A stretch of DNA of 64,000 bases from Chitinophaga pinensis DSM 2588 (lineage in GTDB: Bacteria > Bacteroidota > Bacteroidia > Chitinophagales > Chitinophagaceae): positions 3,776,001 to 3,840,000 of the forward strand of contig NC_013132.1 in the NCBI RefSeq assembly GCF_000024005.1. Reading direction: 5' to 3'. This document shows, one piece after another, positions 1 through 8,144 of this stretch (positions are counted from its first letter, which is position 1; the number at the start of each line of letters is the position of its first letter). The translations under genes were made by a program, and so were the position numbers. Under the pieces are notes generated by a model that made no database searches, had not been told where the DNA came from, and worked only from the letters and a program-made list of their open reading frames with translations.

Positions 1-621
1 CTCGATCCGCAGTCATCGCTTGCATTGGGTTACCGGGGTGCATTGTATATAGAAACAAAGCAACTGGAATCAGCAATCGCTGATTTGTCAGCCGCGATTA
101 AAATCGACCCGGATGCTTTGCAGCACTATTATAATCGTGGGCTGGCCTACTACCAGTGGGGCGCATATGAACCGGCTATAGCAGATTTTACTACCTTAAT
201 CACCAAAGGTCCGCCTAATGCAGTTGCCTATCGCTACCGGGGGAATCTTTATACATACGTCAATAAGCCTGCATTAGCCATTGCTGATATCAGCAAGGCG
301 ATCGATCTGGCGCCAAAAGAAGCAGAAAGTTATGCGGTTCGCGGACTGGCCTATGCTTTACAAGCAGATTATAAACAGGCCGTCCAGGATTTTAGCACTT
401 CCATCAAACTGGATCCTGGCAGTAAGACGATATATGTTAATCGCGCATTGGCGTATAAGTACCTGAACAATTATAAGGCGGCTATTAAAGATTATACCCA
501 GGCGATTGAGCTGGACCCGAATGATGTGGACGTATATAAGGAACGGGGCAAGGTGTATGAGCAGATGGGAAAAAAAGACCTGGCAGCCGCTGATTTTAAG
601 AAGGCAGGAGCGGTGGAATGA
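1..621 (+). CDS. TPR-repeat protein, 5' end outside window
   Basis: The frame is open to the left edge, so this is the C-terminal part of a longer protein. About six tetratricopeptide repeats follow one another, each about 34 residues, with the usual W/Y-G-Y, A-x-A-D and D-P spacing (for example NRGLAYYQWGAYEPAIADF and the closing DP-[ND] turns). Such arrays are protein-protein interaction scaffolds; no enzymatic domain is visible in this part. It ends 54 bases before the Crp-like regulator on the same strand. The partner and location of the protein cannot be judged without the missing N-terminus, which could carry a signal peptide or another domain. Confidence 0.85.
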   Translation, partial: LDPQSSLALGYRGALYIETKQLESAIADLSAAIKIDPDALQHYYNRGLAYYQWGAYEPAIADFTTLITKGPPNAVAYRYRGNLYTYVNKPALAIADISKAIDLAPKEAESYAVRGLAYALQADYKQAVQDFSTSIKLDPGSKTIYVNRALAYKYLNNYKAAIKDYTQAIELDPNDVDVYKERGKVYEQMGKKDLAAADFKKAGAVE

Positions 622-675
622 TAGGCAGGTCAATAATTCATTTCTGCATTTGCCCGCCAGCTATTATCATTGCAT

Positions 676-1236
676 ATGGATCAAATAATGGCCTTGCAAA
701 GGTGTTTACAGGACATCGGTACATTTTCTCCTGCCGAACTGGAACTCATTGCATCAAAATGCAGCCACCGGTATATCGCTAAGAATGATTATATCCTGCA
801 ACAGGGAGCCATCTGCAATGCCATCAGCTTCCTGCTGACTGGGTCTTGTTATGAGTCCTATACTGAAGATACAGATGAAAATATCATTGAGCTCTATTGC
901 GCCTATGATTGCGTCGTCAGTCCGTCCAGCTTCTTTTTGCAGCAAGCGGCTGAACATCCTATAAAAGCCTTTGCAGATTGTGAAGTGTTGACATTAAGCA
1001 TCCATACCCTACATCAGCTGATCGGTATTTCTCCGGTATTTTTTCAGTTGGGTAAGATCTTACAACCGGGTTGGTTTCGTGTAGGTTTTTATGACCAGCG
1101 AATGTCTCCGAAAGAGAAATATAATCACCTGATGACACACAAACCAACTATCATCCGGACTTTTCCATTGAAATTCATTGCTTCCTATCTGAAGATCACC
1201 CCCGAGACGCTTAGCCGTATCCGGGCTGCGCAGTAA
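676..1236 (+). CDS. Crp/Fnr-family transcriptional regulator
   Basis: About 186 residues. Residues 1-120 resemble a cyclic-nucleotide-binding-like beta barrel (IAKNDYILQQGAICNAISFL is the typical entry strand and turn), and the last 45 residues form a short winged helix with the recognition segment LKFIASYLKITPETLSRIR. This is the architecture of the Bacteroidota Crp-like regulators, which mostly lack the residues needed to bind cAMP, so a small-molecule ligand is not inferred. I chose ATG 676; an in-frame TTG lies two codons upstream. It is followed after 80 bases by a VOC protein, a possible target. Confidence 0.85.
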   Translation: MDQIMALQRCLQDIGTFSPAELELIASKCSHRYIAKNDYILQQGAICNAISFLLTGSCYESYTEDTDENIIELYCAYDCVVSPSSFFLQQAAEHPIKAFADCEVLTLSIHTLHQLIGISPVFFQLGKILQPGWFRVGFYDQRMSPKEKYNHLMTHKPTIIRTFPLKFIASYLKITPETLSRIRAAQ

Positions 1237-1316
1237 CATTTCTTGATGCTAATCAAGTTGTAATCTGAGAGAAGAATGCCATATTTGCCGGAGTATTTTA
1301 TCAAATAGCTTCACTT

Positions 1317-1664
1317 ATGATGACCGCCGTTCACCCAAAATTGCCCATGAGGGATAAAAGGGCTACAATAGATTTTTATATCAATAAACTAGGATTTGAG
1401 CGCTTTGGTGGAGATTATGATGGTTACCTGATGGTACAGAAAGACCAGATCCAACTGCATTTTTTCGAATACAAAGAGCTCGATCCTGCATCCAATTACG
1501 GGCAGATCTATATCAGGACAAATGATATCGCCGGTTTATACCAATCTATGCTGGACAAAGGTTTGCCTATCCATCCTAATGGACATCTCCAGGTAAAACC
1601 ATGGGGACAAAAGGAGTTTGCCATGCTGGATCCGGATAATAATTTACTGACCTTCGGACAGTAA
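1317..1664 (+). CDS. VOC superfamily (glyoxalase/bleomycin-resistance-like) protein
   Basis: A 115-residue single-domain protein of the vicinal oxygen chelate fold: the beta-alpha-beta-beta-beta pattern is visible as RATIDFYINKLGFE, then IQLHFFEY, then IYIRTNDIAGLYQSM and the terminal KEFAMLDPDNNLLTFGQ. Members bind metal and act as dimers in glyoxalase, dioxygenase or drug-sequestering roles; the substrate cannot be assigned. Two consecutive ATG codons (1317, 1320) are possible starts. It lies between a Crp-like gene and decayed AraC/NmrA sequence on the opposite strand. Confidence 0.8.
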   Translation: MMTAVHPKLPMRDKRATIDFYINKLGFERFGGDYDGYLMVQKDQIQLHFFEYKELDPASNYGQIYIRTNDIAGLYQSMLDKGLPIHPNGHLQVKPWGQKEFAMLDPDNNLLTFGQ

Positions 1665-1682
1665 GAAAAGAATCACTATTGA

Positions 1683-1916
1683 CTATAAGAAAGATTGTCT
1701 GAACGCCAGTGGAGAGTAACTGGTTTTTGTCTTAAAGAGCCGGCTGAAAGACTGTGGATGTTCAAAGCCCAGTTGATAGGCGATTTCTGCGACAGACAAA
1801 TCTGAAGTAGATAATATTTCTTTTGCTTTTTCAACCAGTTTACCGTGAATCAGCTGTTGTACATTCTGTCCTGTTAATGTACGCAGCATATCGCCTAAAT
1901 AACCCGGCGACAGGTT
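1683..1916 (-). pseudogene. AraC-family regulator, C-terminal fragment only
   Basis: Only the DNA-binding end of an AraC/XylS regulator survives: the end of the first helix-turn-helix (LSPGYLGDMLRTLTGQN), the linker, and the second one (SVAEIAYQLGFEHPQSFSRL) up to a natural stop. The effector-binding half and a normal start are missing. Reading upstream in this frame, the AraC similarity stops near base 1916, where the sequence switches to an NmrA-like gene in another frame. The tail is closely similar to the second AraC fragment ending at 2429. It is probably non-functional, although an internal ATG at 1889 could in principle give a 68-residue DNA-binding peptide. Confidence 0.75.
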
Positions 1917-2311
1917 CTGTTGTGGAGATAAAGGCTGCCTGTTCCCTGATCTGTATGAGCGCCAATGCTGCTGAGATGTACAATGCGCTTGACGCCGGAT
2001 TGTCCGACTGCTGTTTTGTAGTTATTGCCGATTTGTTCAAATGCGGCAACAAAGTCAATGTCTTTGTCGAAAATGCTGCCTATACCTTCCCATGCTTCCA
2101 TCAGGTATACAATATCAGCACCTTTGAAGGTTTCTGTAAGAAAGTCAACATCGAAAAATGTGCCTGTTGCGGCCTGCGCACCTGCTGCCTCAATCGCTGA
2201 TTGGCGTTCCGCTTTGCTGCTGATAACAGTGACCTGATGTCCCTGACGGATTAATCTGTCGGTCAGTGGTTTACCAATATTGCCCAGAGAGCCTGTGATA
2301 ACAATCTTCAT
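1895..2311 (-). pseudogene. NmrA-like NAD(P)-binding protein, truncated
   Basis: The start is intact: MKIVITGSLGNIGKPLTDRL is the Rossmann beta1-GxxGxxG-alpha motif of atypical short-chain dehydrogenases of the NmrA/NAD(P)H-azoreductase type, and strands to about residue 130 (VKRIVHLSSIGAHTDQGTG) follow the family. At about residue 131 (bases 1917-1921) the family sequence ends, and only seven foreign residues lead to a stop at 1895, because the frame now reads the AraC fragment out of phase. Family members are about 280-300 residues, so more than half is missing. This appears to be a deletion junction. Confidence 0.75.
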
Positions 2312-2428
2312 CGTTCCTTATTTTTTCTCAAAATTCGGGAACATGAGGAACGGCAAACTAACCTAATTGGGGTTTGTCATAACAGGATTGCAGGTAAGGG
2401 AAAAGTGATGCGATCTGTTATGGCGGTA

Positions 2429-3133
2429 TCAACTAAACGATTGCCTGAATTGTAAAGGAGATACTTTCGCCTTCATCTTAAAAAACTTGCTAAACGATTG
2501 GGAGTGTTCAAATCCTAACTGGAAAGCAATTTCCGATACGGACTGATTTGTTGTAGACAATAACTCCTTTGATTTATTTACCAACTTCTCATGAATGTAC
2601 TGTTGCGCATTTTGCCCTATCAGGGATCGCAGCATATCACTTAGATAACTGGGCGACAAGTGTAGTTTTTCCGCGAGAAATTGAACGGTGGGTAAGCCCT
2701 GACTGGCAGAGGTGTCATTATTGAAATAAGTATCTATCTCCTGTTCCAGCCTGGTTAACAGATCATTGTTCACTACCTTTCGCGTAATAAACTGACGTTT
2801 ATAAAACCGGTTTGCATAATTCAGTAATGAGTCAATATGAGATACAATCACATCCTGGCTAAACTCGTCAATCCTGCTATTTAGTTCTTTATCGATCAAA
2901 TCAAAGATAGAGAGGATCGTGGCCACTTCTTCTTCTGATAGATGCAACGCCTCATTTGCTGTATAGGAAAAGAAGCCGTAGTGTTTGATCTTCTTAGCCA
3001 GCGGATAGTTCCAGAGAAAATCCGGATGCAGCAGTAGGGTGTATTGAGAACATACGGCGTTGTCTCCATCACCATGATTGATGATCTGTCCGGGAGAAGC
3101 ACACAGCAAACCGCCTTCGTCAAAGTCGGCAGA
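2429..3133 (-). pseudogene. AraC-family regulator lacking its N-terminus
   Basis: About 235 codons of an AraC-type regulator. The end of the cupin-like sensing half (GGLLCASPGQIINHGDGD, then YTLLLHPDFLWNYPLAKKI) is followed by a helical linker and both helix-turn-helix units (LAEKLHLSPSYLSDMLRSL and SVSEIAFQLGFEHSQSFSKF). The frame starts abruptly at about 3133 inside a TonB-receptor gene and has no proper start; the first usable codon is TTG 3109. Family members are about 290-300 residues, so about 60 are gone. Its C-terminal 75 residues closely match the AraC tail ending at 1683. Probably inactive, unless translated from within. Confidence 0.7.
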
Positions 3134-3726
3134 CTTCTCAGCAGGTTAGCCAGTTGTTCGCCGGAGAGGTAGGTGAGTTTGCCGTCCAGCATAATGGTCG
3201 CTCCCTGGTTACCCTGAAGGATCACATTATCGTCCTTGTCGATCTGTACACCCGGCGCTCTTTTCAGTACATCCAGGGCGGTTCCGCCGGAGGCAGCCAG
3301 ACTGCTTTCCACGTTTAATACGGTAGCGCCGTTCTTTCGTTCAATGAAGGGTTTCTGGGCAGATACGGTGACGCCTTCCAGTGTTTTAGAGGCCGGAGAA
3401 AGTGTCAGCGTAGGGAGCTGCACCAGTTTGTGCTGTGCGTCAATGCTGAATACCGAGGTGCTGGCATTGGTATATCCCATGAGATTGGCCTGGATAAAAT
3501 AACGGCCTGCCTCTACTTTATCAAAGGTGGCGCTTCCTTCCTGGGAGCTCAGTTCACCTTTTACAAGAGAGGAATCCTTCGCTTTCCGTAATAGTACATT
3601 GGCGAAAGGAATGGGGTGCCCGTTGGTTTCCGTTGTTTTAATGGTGATCTTTCCTGAAACCTGTTGGGCATAAATAGTGCCTGACCCGGCTATTACCAGG
3701 ATGACAATCAAAAGAATTTTTTTCAT
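2896..3726 (-). pseudogene. TonB-dependent receptor-like protein, N-terminal part only
   Basis: The first 201 residues are normal for an outer-membrane beta-barrel receptor of the Bacteroidota: a signal peptide ending at YAQQ, a carboxypeptidase-regulatory-like beta sandwich (residues 22-105), then the start of the plug (TLEGVTVSAQKPFIERKNG, later DVLKRAPGVQIDKDDNVILQ and LSGEQLANLLRSLPT). The barrel, normally another 500-600 residues, is absent: at about base 3124 the family sequence ends, and the remaining 75 codons are AraC DNA read in the wrong frame. No functional receptor can be made from this copy. Confidence 0.75.
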
Positions 3727-3730
3727 AAGG

Positions 3731-3931
3731 TTAAATCTCAGCGTGTTGGTGGGATGGCTTACTCTCAGCGGGTATCACCCACTCGGATCCGACACAGAGC
3801 AGGTAAAATGGAAGCATTGCGGGGCTGGCACCCGTTCGTTCCGTTCGCAGTTGATGTAAAGCCCTGCCCTCCAGTGCAATAATGGCAAGGATACCCAGGG
3901 TTATAATTATAAATATGGATACCTTTTTCAT
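3731..3931 (-). CDS. Possible small single-helix membrane protein
   Basis: A 66-codon frame that starts with an ATG and a strong hydrophobic segment (KVSIFIIITLGILAIIAL) and ends 4 bases before the ATG of the receptor pseudogene. That spacing looks operonic, but I do not recognise the protein, and the C-terminal half has no clear pattern. A hairpin at 3931-3962 ends on its start codon. It could be a genuine small gene of the former receptor operon or a chance frame. Confidence 0.3.
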   Translation of the reverse strand: MKKVSIFIIITLGILAIIALEGRALHQLRTERTGASPAMLPFYLLCVGSEWVIPAESKPSHQHAEI

Positions 3932-3962
3932 GCAGGTTGTTTATTAAAAGACGAACCTGCAC
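3931..3962 (-). promoter_or_regulatory. Stem-loop abutting a start codon
   Basis: An inverted repeat with 8-bp arms (TGCAGGTT and AACCTGCA) and an AT-rich loop. On the minus strand its 3' arm runs into the ATG of the 66-codon frame. No T-run follows on the minus strand, so it does not look like a terminator for lysC. If transcribed, it could hide the start codon. Confidence 0.35.
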
Positions 3963-3990
3963 TGAAAAGGTTGCAAAAAGGTAGGAAATT

Positions 3991-5256
3991 TTATTTCAGT
4001 AAACGCTGAATTGTGATGAGTGATCGTTGTTCCAACAAGACAGTCCTGTCTTTGCTCAGTTCTTCCAACAATCCATCCTGGTTATAACGAACGGTCAGTA
4101 ATTCCAAACCTTCGTTATATGAGATTTTAAAGTCATCGTGTAATGCCTTCATTAAAGCCTCTATTTTCTCCGGGTTATTATCAATACAGCAGGAGAAACT
4201 GATGGCGGCATTCTGCATCAAATTTATCTTGATTTTCAGCTGGTGAAAACGCTCGTAGACGTCGCTGATCCTGTCTTCTGTGATGAAGTCAAAGTTGCGG
4301 GAAGTGATGGTCAGCAGCACCTGATTTTTCTTCAGTACTATGATGGGCGGTAACTGCTTTGTCTCAGTTTCTTCCTTGATCACGGTACCCGGAAGGTCTT
4401 TATTCAGAAAACTCTTTACATAAAGGGGAATCTGCTTGTTCTGGAGTGGTTTGATGGTCTTTGGGTGGATCACCTGTGCACCATAATAAGCCATTTCGAT
4501 CACCTCACTGTAACTAATTTCAGGGATATTGATGGTGTTGGGGAATAATTTCGGATCCGCGTTTTTCAAACCTTCCACATCTTTCCAGATGGTCTGGCTT
4601 TCTGCATTCAGCATATTGGCAAATACGGCGGCTGAGTAGTCGCTGCCTTCACGGCCCAGTGTTACACTTTCATTCTGGTCAGTACTGCCGATAAAACCCT
4701 GCGTAATGATGATATTAGCCTTTTTAAACAGGGGGAGCACCTTTTCCTGAACATTCTGTGTTGTTACGGTCCAGTCGATATTTGCGTCCCGGAAGGTATC
4801 GTCTGTGCGGAATACGTCACGAACGTCCATCCAGTTATTATTCACACCGGCGAGGTTAAAATAAGCGCTGACGATAGCAGTACTCAGTAATTCGCCGAGA
4901 CTTACCAGTTGATCGTAATAGTAATCGAATGAACGGCCTGGCTTTTCGCCAAGTGTCCATTCGGCCTCCGTAAAGAATTGCTGTAACTGTTCGAATACCG
5001 GATTATCCCGGGTACCCAGCAGTTTATCTGCTACTTCAAGGTGTTGCTCTTCAATGTTATGCAGCAGCTGCGCTGCTATTTCACGCTTGCGCAGATAGAA
5101 GTTCTGCGCCACTTTCTCCAGTTCATTCGTTGTCTTGCCCATCGCCGATATCACGATCAGTATCTGCTGATCCGGGAATGACTGTACGATAGTAGCTACC
5201 TGTTGAATACGTTCAACGCTTTCTAAACTTGCACCTCCAAATTTGAAAACCTTCAT
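3991..5256 (-). CDS. lysC: Aspartate kinase
   Basis: 421 residues, the length of a monofunctional aspartokinase. It phosphorylates L-aspartate in the first step of the lysine, threonine, methionine and diaminopimelate pathway. Visible hallmarks are the N-terminal nucleotide loop VFKFGGASLES, the VISAMGKTTNELE segment, REGSDYSAAVFANM, the WKDVEGLKNADP segment and EMAYYGAQVIHPKTI. The last 110 residues (from about 310) form the two ACT regulatory domains, so feedback control by an amino acid is expected. There is no fused homoserine dehydrogenase. It is divergent from fbp, with 178 bases between the two chosen starts. Confidence 0.95.
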   Translation of the reverse strand: MKVFKFGGASLESVERIQQVATIVQSFPDQQILIVISAMGKTTNELEKVAQNFYLRKREIAAQLLHNIEEQHLEVADKLLGTRDNPVFEQLQQFFTEAEWTLGEKPGRSFDYYYDQLVSLGELLSTAIVSAYFNLAGVNNNWMDVRDVFRTDDTFRDANIDWTVTTQNVQEKVLPLFKKANIIITQGFIGSTDQNESVTLGREGSDYSAAVFANMLNAESQTIWKDVEGLKNADPKLFPNTINIPEISYSEVIEMAYYGAQVIHPKTIKPLQNKQIPLYVKSFLNKDLPGTVIKEETETKQLPPIIVLKKNQVLLTITSRNFDFITEDRISDVYERFHQLKIKINLMQNAAISFSCCIDNNPEKIEALMKALHDDFKISYNEGLELLTVRYNQDGLLEELSKDRTVLLEQRSLITIQRLLK

Positions 5257-5434
5257 ATATGCTTAATCTTCCGTGAAAAAAATACGGGGCAAAGTAAGAC
5301 AACTTTGAATTTGTTTTAAAATTTGTTTCGTGGAAAATGACAGTTTCATTAAAATGTCCGTTTTCGGTAAATTAGCTGACGAGACGAGAATGCCAGAGGC
5401 AGCTCACAGTTATGAGAAAACTAATCCATTATAT

Positions 5435-6439
5435 ATGAACAGAAAAGTAATGACCCTGGATGAGTTTACCATCCAGGAGCTGAGGAATTACCCCGGAGCA
5501 ACAGGACAACTGTCTGGTTTATTGAGAGATATAGGTCTGGCGGCCAAGCGTGTGAACGTAGAAGTCAACAAGGCCGGTATCGCCGATATTCTTGGAGAGG
5601 CGGGCAAAATCAATGTACAGGGCGAGAAAGTTAAGAAACTGGATGAATTTGCCAATGATCAGTTCATCAGTTCTCTGCGTAGTAGTATTTATTGCTGCGG
5701 AGTAGCCTCTGAAGAGGAAGAGAACTTTATCGCCTTTGACGACGAGCACTCCAAAAACTCCAAATATGTAGTGCTGCTGGACCCCCTGGACGGATCCGGT
5801 AACATCGACGTCAATGTCTCTATCGGTACCATCTTTTCTGTTTATCGCAGGTTAACGCCTACCGGTACTGTCTGTGAACTGGAAGACTTCCTGCAACCGG
5901 GTTATGTACAGATTGCAGCCGGTTACATCATCTATGGTTCTTCCACCATGCTGGTATACGCAACCCGCCGTAGTGTACAGGGCTTCACGCTCGACCCGTC
6001 TATCGGAGAGTTCTGTCTGTCCCATCCGAACCTTAAATGCCCAGGAGAAAGTGATATCTTTTCCGTCAACATAGGTTACTATCATCTCTATGAAGATAAG
6101 GTCCGTAATGCGATCGACTATTTCCTGGCAAAAGATGAACATGGCAAAATATACCGCCATCGCTTTGTAGGATGTATGGTGGCAGAGGTACACCGTACGC
6201 TTATTCAGGGAGGAATTTTCATGTATCCGGCTTTTGGAAAATATGCAGGGGGACGTTTGCGTTTATGTTATGAGTGCAACCCCATGTCATTCATCATGGA
6301 AAAGGCCGGCGGACTGGCAATGGCTACCGGCAGACAAAGACTGCTGGAACTGAAACCATCCAAATTACACCAGCGGGTGCCGGTATTTTTGGGGTCCAGA
6401 AACATGATGGATGTTTGGCAGCGAATAGTAAATAGTTAG
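5435..6439 (+). CDS. fbp: Fructose-1,6-bisphosphatase, class I
   Basis: Gluconeogenic phosphatase converting fructose-1,6-bisphosphate to fructose-6-phosphate in the cytoplasm. The metal-binding signature DPLDGSGNIDVNVSIGTIFS is at residues 116-135 and LCYECNPMSFIMEKAGG provides the substrate-side loop; both are complete. I chose ATG 5435 because the protein then begins MNRKVMTLDEFTIQ and is 334 residues, as is usual for the family. The frame stays open upstream, so ATG 5354 or GTG 5330 would add 27 or 35 residues with no family counterpart. It is followed by a CAP lipoprotein with its own promoter. Confidence 0.93.
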   Translation: MNRKVMTLDEFTIQELRNYPGATGQLSGLLRDIGLAAKRVNVEVNKAGIADILGEAGKINVQGEKVKKLDEFANDQFISSLRSSIYCCGVASEEEENFIAFDDEHSKNSKYVVLLDPLDGSGNIDVNVSIGTIFSVYRRLTPTGTVCELEDFLQPGYVQIAAGYIIYGSSTMLVYATRRSVQGFTLDPSIGEFCLSHPNLKCPGESDIFSVNIGYYHLYEDKVRNAIDYFLAKDEHGKIYRHRFVGCMVAEVHRTLIQGGIFMYPAFGKYAGGRLRLCYECNPMSFIMEKAGGLAMATGRQRLLELKPSKLHQRVPVFLGSRNMMDVWQRIVNS

Positions 6440-6492
6440 AAAAAAATGCAAATATGAGCTTTTGGTATAACTATTGCTAAACCAGCACTGGT

Positions 6493-6500
6493 TATCTTTG
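6493..6500 (+). promoter_or_regulatory. Candidate -7 promoter element (TATCTTTG) for the CAP lipoprotein
   Basis: A perfect match to the Bacteroidota TANNTTTG element, 39 bases before the chosen ATG. The best upstream TTG (6474-6476) is only 16 bases away, shorter than usual, so the -33 half is uncertain. Confidence 0.4.
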
Positions 6501-6539
6501 TCTAATGTAAATTATTTATTATCTATTACCATACACACT

Positions 6540-7070
6540 ATGAACCGCAAGCTCACATTTGCCGTATTCGGATTTTTTCTGACTTTCCACCTGTTCGTAT
6601 TTTCCTGTTCCAGATCGGCAGCACCTGCTAAAAGCAATACCACTGTAAAAGAGGGACCTGCTCCTGTTAGCAAGGAACCGACTGCCGACGGCGACGCAAA
6701 ACTGATCAAGGACATCCTTTATTATACCAACGAGTTCAGAGCCACCAAAGGTCTGCCTCCCCTGAAACTGGAATCATACTGCTCACAGCTGGCCCAGAAG
6801 CACAGCGATAACATGGCCTCCGGCAAAGTAGCCTTTGGTCACGATCAGTTTGAGATCCGTAATGACGCAGTTACACTGAAATTCCATGGTGTATCCGGCG
6901 TAGGAGAGAACGTGGCTTATGGTAACCTGGATGCGAAAGGTGTGGTAGATGGCTGGATTAAGAGCCCCGGTCACCGTCGCAATATGCTGGGTGATTTTAA
7001 CCTGATCGGCATCGGTGCTACTCAGAAAGGAAAGGTTACTTATTTTACGCAGTTTTTCGTGAAGAAATAG
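6540..7070 (+). CDS. CAP-domain (SCP/PR1-like) lipoprotein
   Basis: 176 residues from ATG 6540. A hydrophobic leader ends in the lipobox-like LFVFSC (Cys at about residue 23), followed by a low-complexity A/P/K linker and a CAP domain from about residue 60: YYTNEFRATKGLPPL, then SQLAQKHSDNMA, FGHDQFEIR, GVGENVAYG and GWIKSPGHRRNML. The conserved His and Glu of the CAP cavity are all present. It is expected to be anchored in the outer membrane or periplasm; bacterial CAP proteins have no settled biochemical role. I preferred this start over an upstream in-frame TTG because it gives a clean signal peptide and follows a promoter-like TATCTTTG. Confidence 0.88.
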   Translation: MNRKLTFAVFGFFLTFHLFVFSCSRSAAPAKSNTTVKEGPAPVSKEPTADGDAKLIKDILYYTNEFRATKGLPPLKLESYCSQLAQKHSDNMASGKVAFGHDQFEIRNDAVTLKFHGVSGVGENVAYGNLDAKGVVDGWIKSPGHRRNMLGDFNLIGIGATQKGKVTYFTQFFVKK

Positions 7071-7071
7071 C

Positions 7072-7109
7072 CAATTCAATTAGGAATTAGGAATTACGAA
7101 TTAGGAATT
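7072..7109. repeat. Left arm of a 38-bp perfect inverted repeat (AATTAGGAATTA family)
   Basis: Built from the 6-7 base unit GAATTAG repeated with variations, starting two bases after the CAP-gene stop. It is identical over 38 bases to the reverse complement of 7282-7319. It is followed by the flank AATGCAGCGGAGAT, which recurs as AATGCAGCGTAGAT beside the copy at 35.1 kb. Confidence 0.9.
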
Positions 7110-7178
7110 AAATGCAGCGGAGATGATGGAGAAGAGAATCGGATTCTTATTACTAATGATTAATTAATAACATTTTAC

Positions 7179-7216
7179 GCGGGGTGCTTCATTATATAAA
7201 GCACCCCGCTTTTTTT
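7179..7216 (+). terminator. Rho-independent terminator inside the inverted-repeat element
   Basis: The stem GCGGGGTGCTT / AAGCACCCCGC is followed by seven T. It would end transcription from the CAP gene before the ABC ATPase. Confidence 0.85.
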
Positions 7217-7281
7217 ATTATACAGAAATAAGTCAATATCCCTGAAGAAATTATTGGCTGGTTTAGGAGCATTTATGTCCC

Positions 7282-7319
7282 AATTCCTAATTCGTAATTC
7301 CTAATTCCTAATTGAATTG
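7282..7319. repeat. Right arm of the 38-bp perfect inverted repeat
   Basis: The exact reverse complement of 7072-7109. It ends 12 bases before the ATG of the ABC ATPase, so it makes up most of that gene's immediate leader. Confidence 0.9.
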
Positions 7320-7331
7320 TATTTTCGTTCC

Positions 7332-8096
7332 ATGGAAAAGAGGAAGATTATCGAAGTAAAGGACCTGGTTAAGCAATATGGCGATTTTACGGCAGTTAAA
7401 GGTATCAGTTTCGATGTTTACGAAAATGAAATATTCGGCCTCTTAGGCCCTAACGGCGCAGGTAAGTCCACTACTTTAGAGATTATAGAGACATTGAGGG
7501 ATAAAACCTCCGGAACAGTGATCGTTGACGGGTATGACCTGGATAAGGATCCGGAATCCATCAAAAAGCTGATAGGGGTGCAGTTACAGAGTTCAGGATA
7601 TTATCCCGGACTGAACCTGACAGAACTGATAGAGCTATTCTGCGGACTGTACAACCAGGAAGTCAATCCTAAAGAGCTGCTGGCCTCTTTTAACCTGGAA
7701 GATAAAGCGAAAGCCAAGTATAAAGAACTCTCCGGCGGACAGAAGCAGCGTTTTTCCATTGCCACAACGCTGATCAACAAGCCTAAGATTATATTTCTCG
7801 ATGAACCCACAACCGGTTTAGATCCTCAGGCAAGACGTAATCTCTGGGACCTGATCCAGGAAGTACGCGCCAAGGGTACTACCGTTGTTATTACCACACA
7901 CTACATGGACGAAGCCGAATTCCTCTGCGATCGCTGTGCGATTGTTGACAGCGGCCGTATCATTGCGCTGGAGTCTCCTGACAGCCTGATTGATCAGCTG
8001 GTAGCCGGTGGATTTGAGCGTAAGAAAGAAGTGAAGAAAGCCAATCTGGAAGATGTGTTCATCCACATGACCGGCAAAGGCCTGAGAGAAGATTAG
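7332..8096 (+). CDS. ABC-2-type transporter ATP-binding protein
   Basis: 254 residues with a full nucleotide-binding domain: Walker A GPNGAGKSTT (about residue 40), Q-loop, signature LSGGQKQR, Walker B IIFLDEPTTGLDP and the switch His in TTHYMDEAEFLCDR. The C-terminal extension with LEDVFIHMTGKGLRED is typical of ATPases that pair with ABC-2 permeases for export of drugs, polysaccharides or antibiotics. No permease gene is adjacent: the next gene (48 bases on) is a DinB protein. It must therefore work with a permease encoded elsewhere, or the permease has been lost. The leader contains one arm of a 38-bp inverted repeat. Confidence 0.92.
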   Translation: MEKRKIIEVKDLVKQYGDFTAVKGISFDVYENEIFGLLGPNGAGKSTTLEIIETLRDKTSGTVIVDGYDLDKDPESIKKLIGVQLQSSGYYPGLNLTELIELFCGLYNQEVNPKELLASFNLEDKAKAKYKELSGGQKQRFSIATTLINKPKIIFLDEPTTGLDPQARRNLWDLIQEVRAKGTTVVITTHYMDEAEFLCDRCAIVDSGRIIALESPDSLIDQLVAGGFERKKEVKKANLEDVFIHMTGKGLRED

Positions 8097-8144
8097 TGTG
8101 GATCCTCCCGATTTTTATATTACCCAAATCATACTGACACGATT

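Noticed and set aside
1823..2200. 125-codon plus-strand frame rich in Cys
   Set aside because: It is antisense to the NmrA/AraC remnants, whose family similarity is clear; it has no recognisable motif.
2500..2520. GTTCAAATCC word resembling a tRNA T-arm
   Set aside because: It lies within AraC coding sequence and no cloverleaf can be formed around it.
3765..3962. 65-codon frame overlapping the small membrane frame
   Set aside because: It lies in another phase over the same DNA and has no hydrophobic or conserved pattern.
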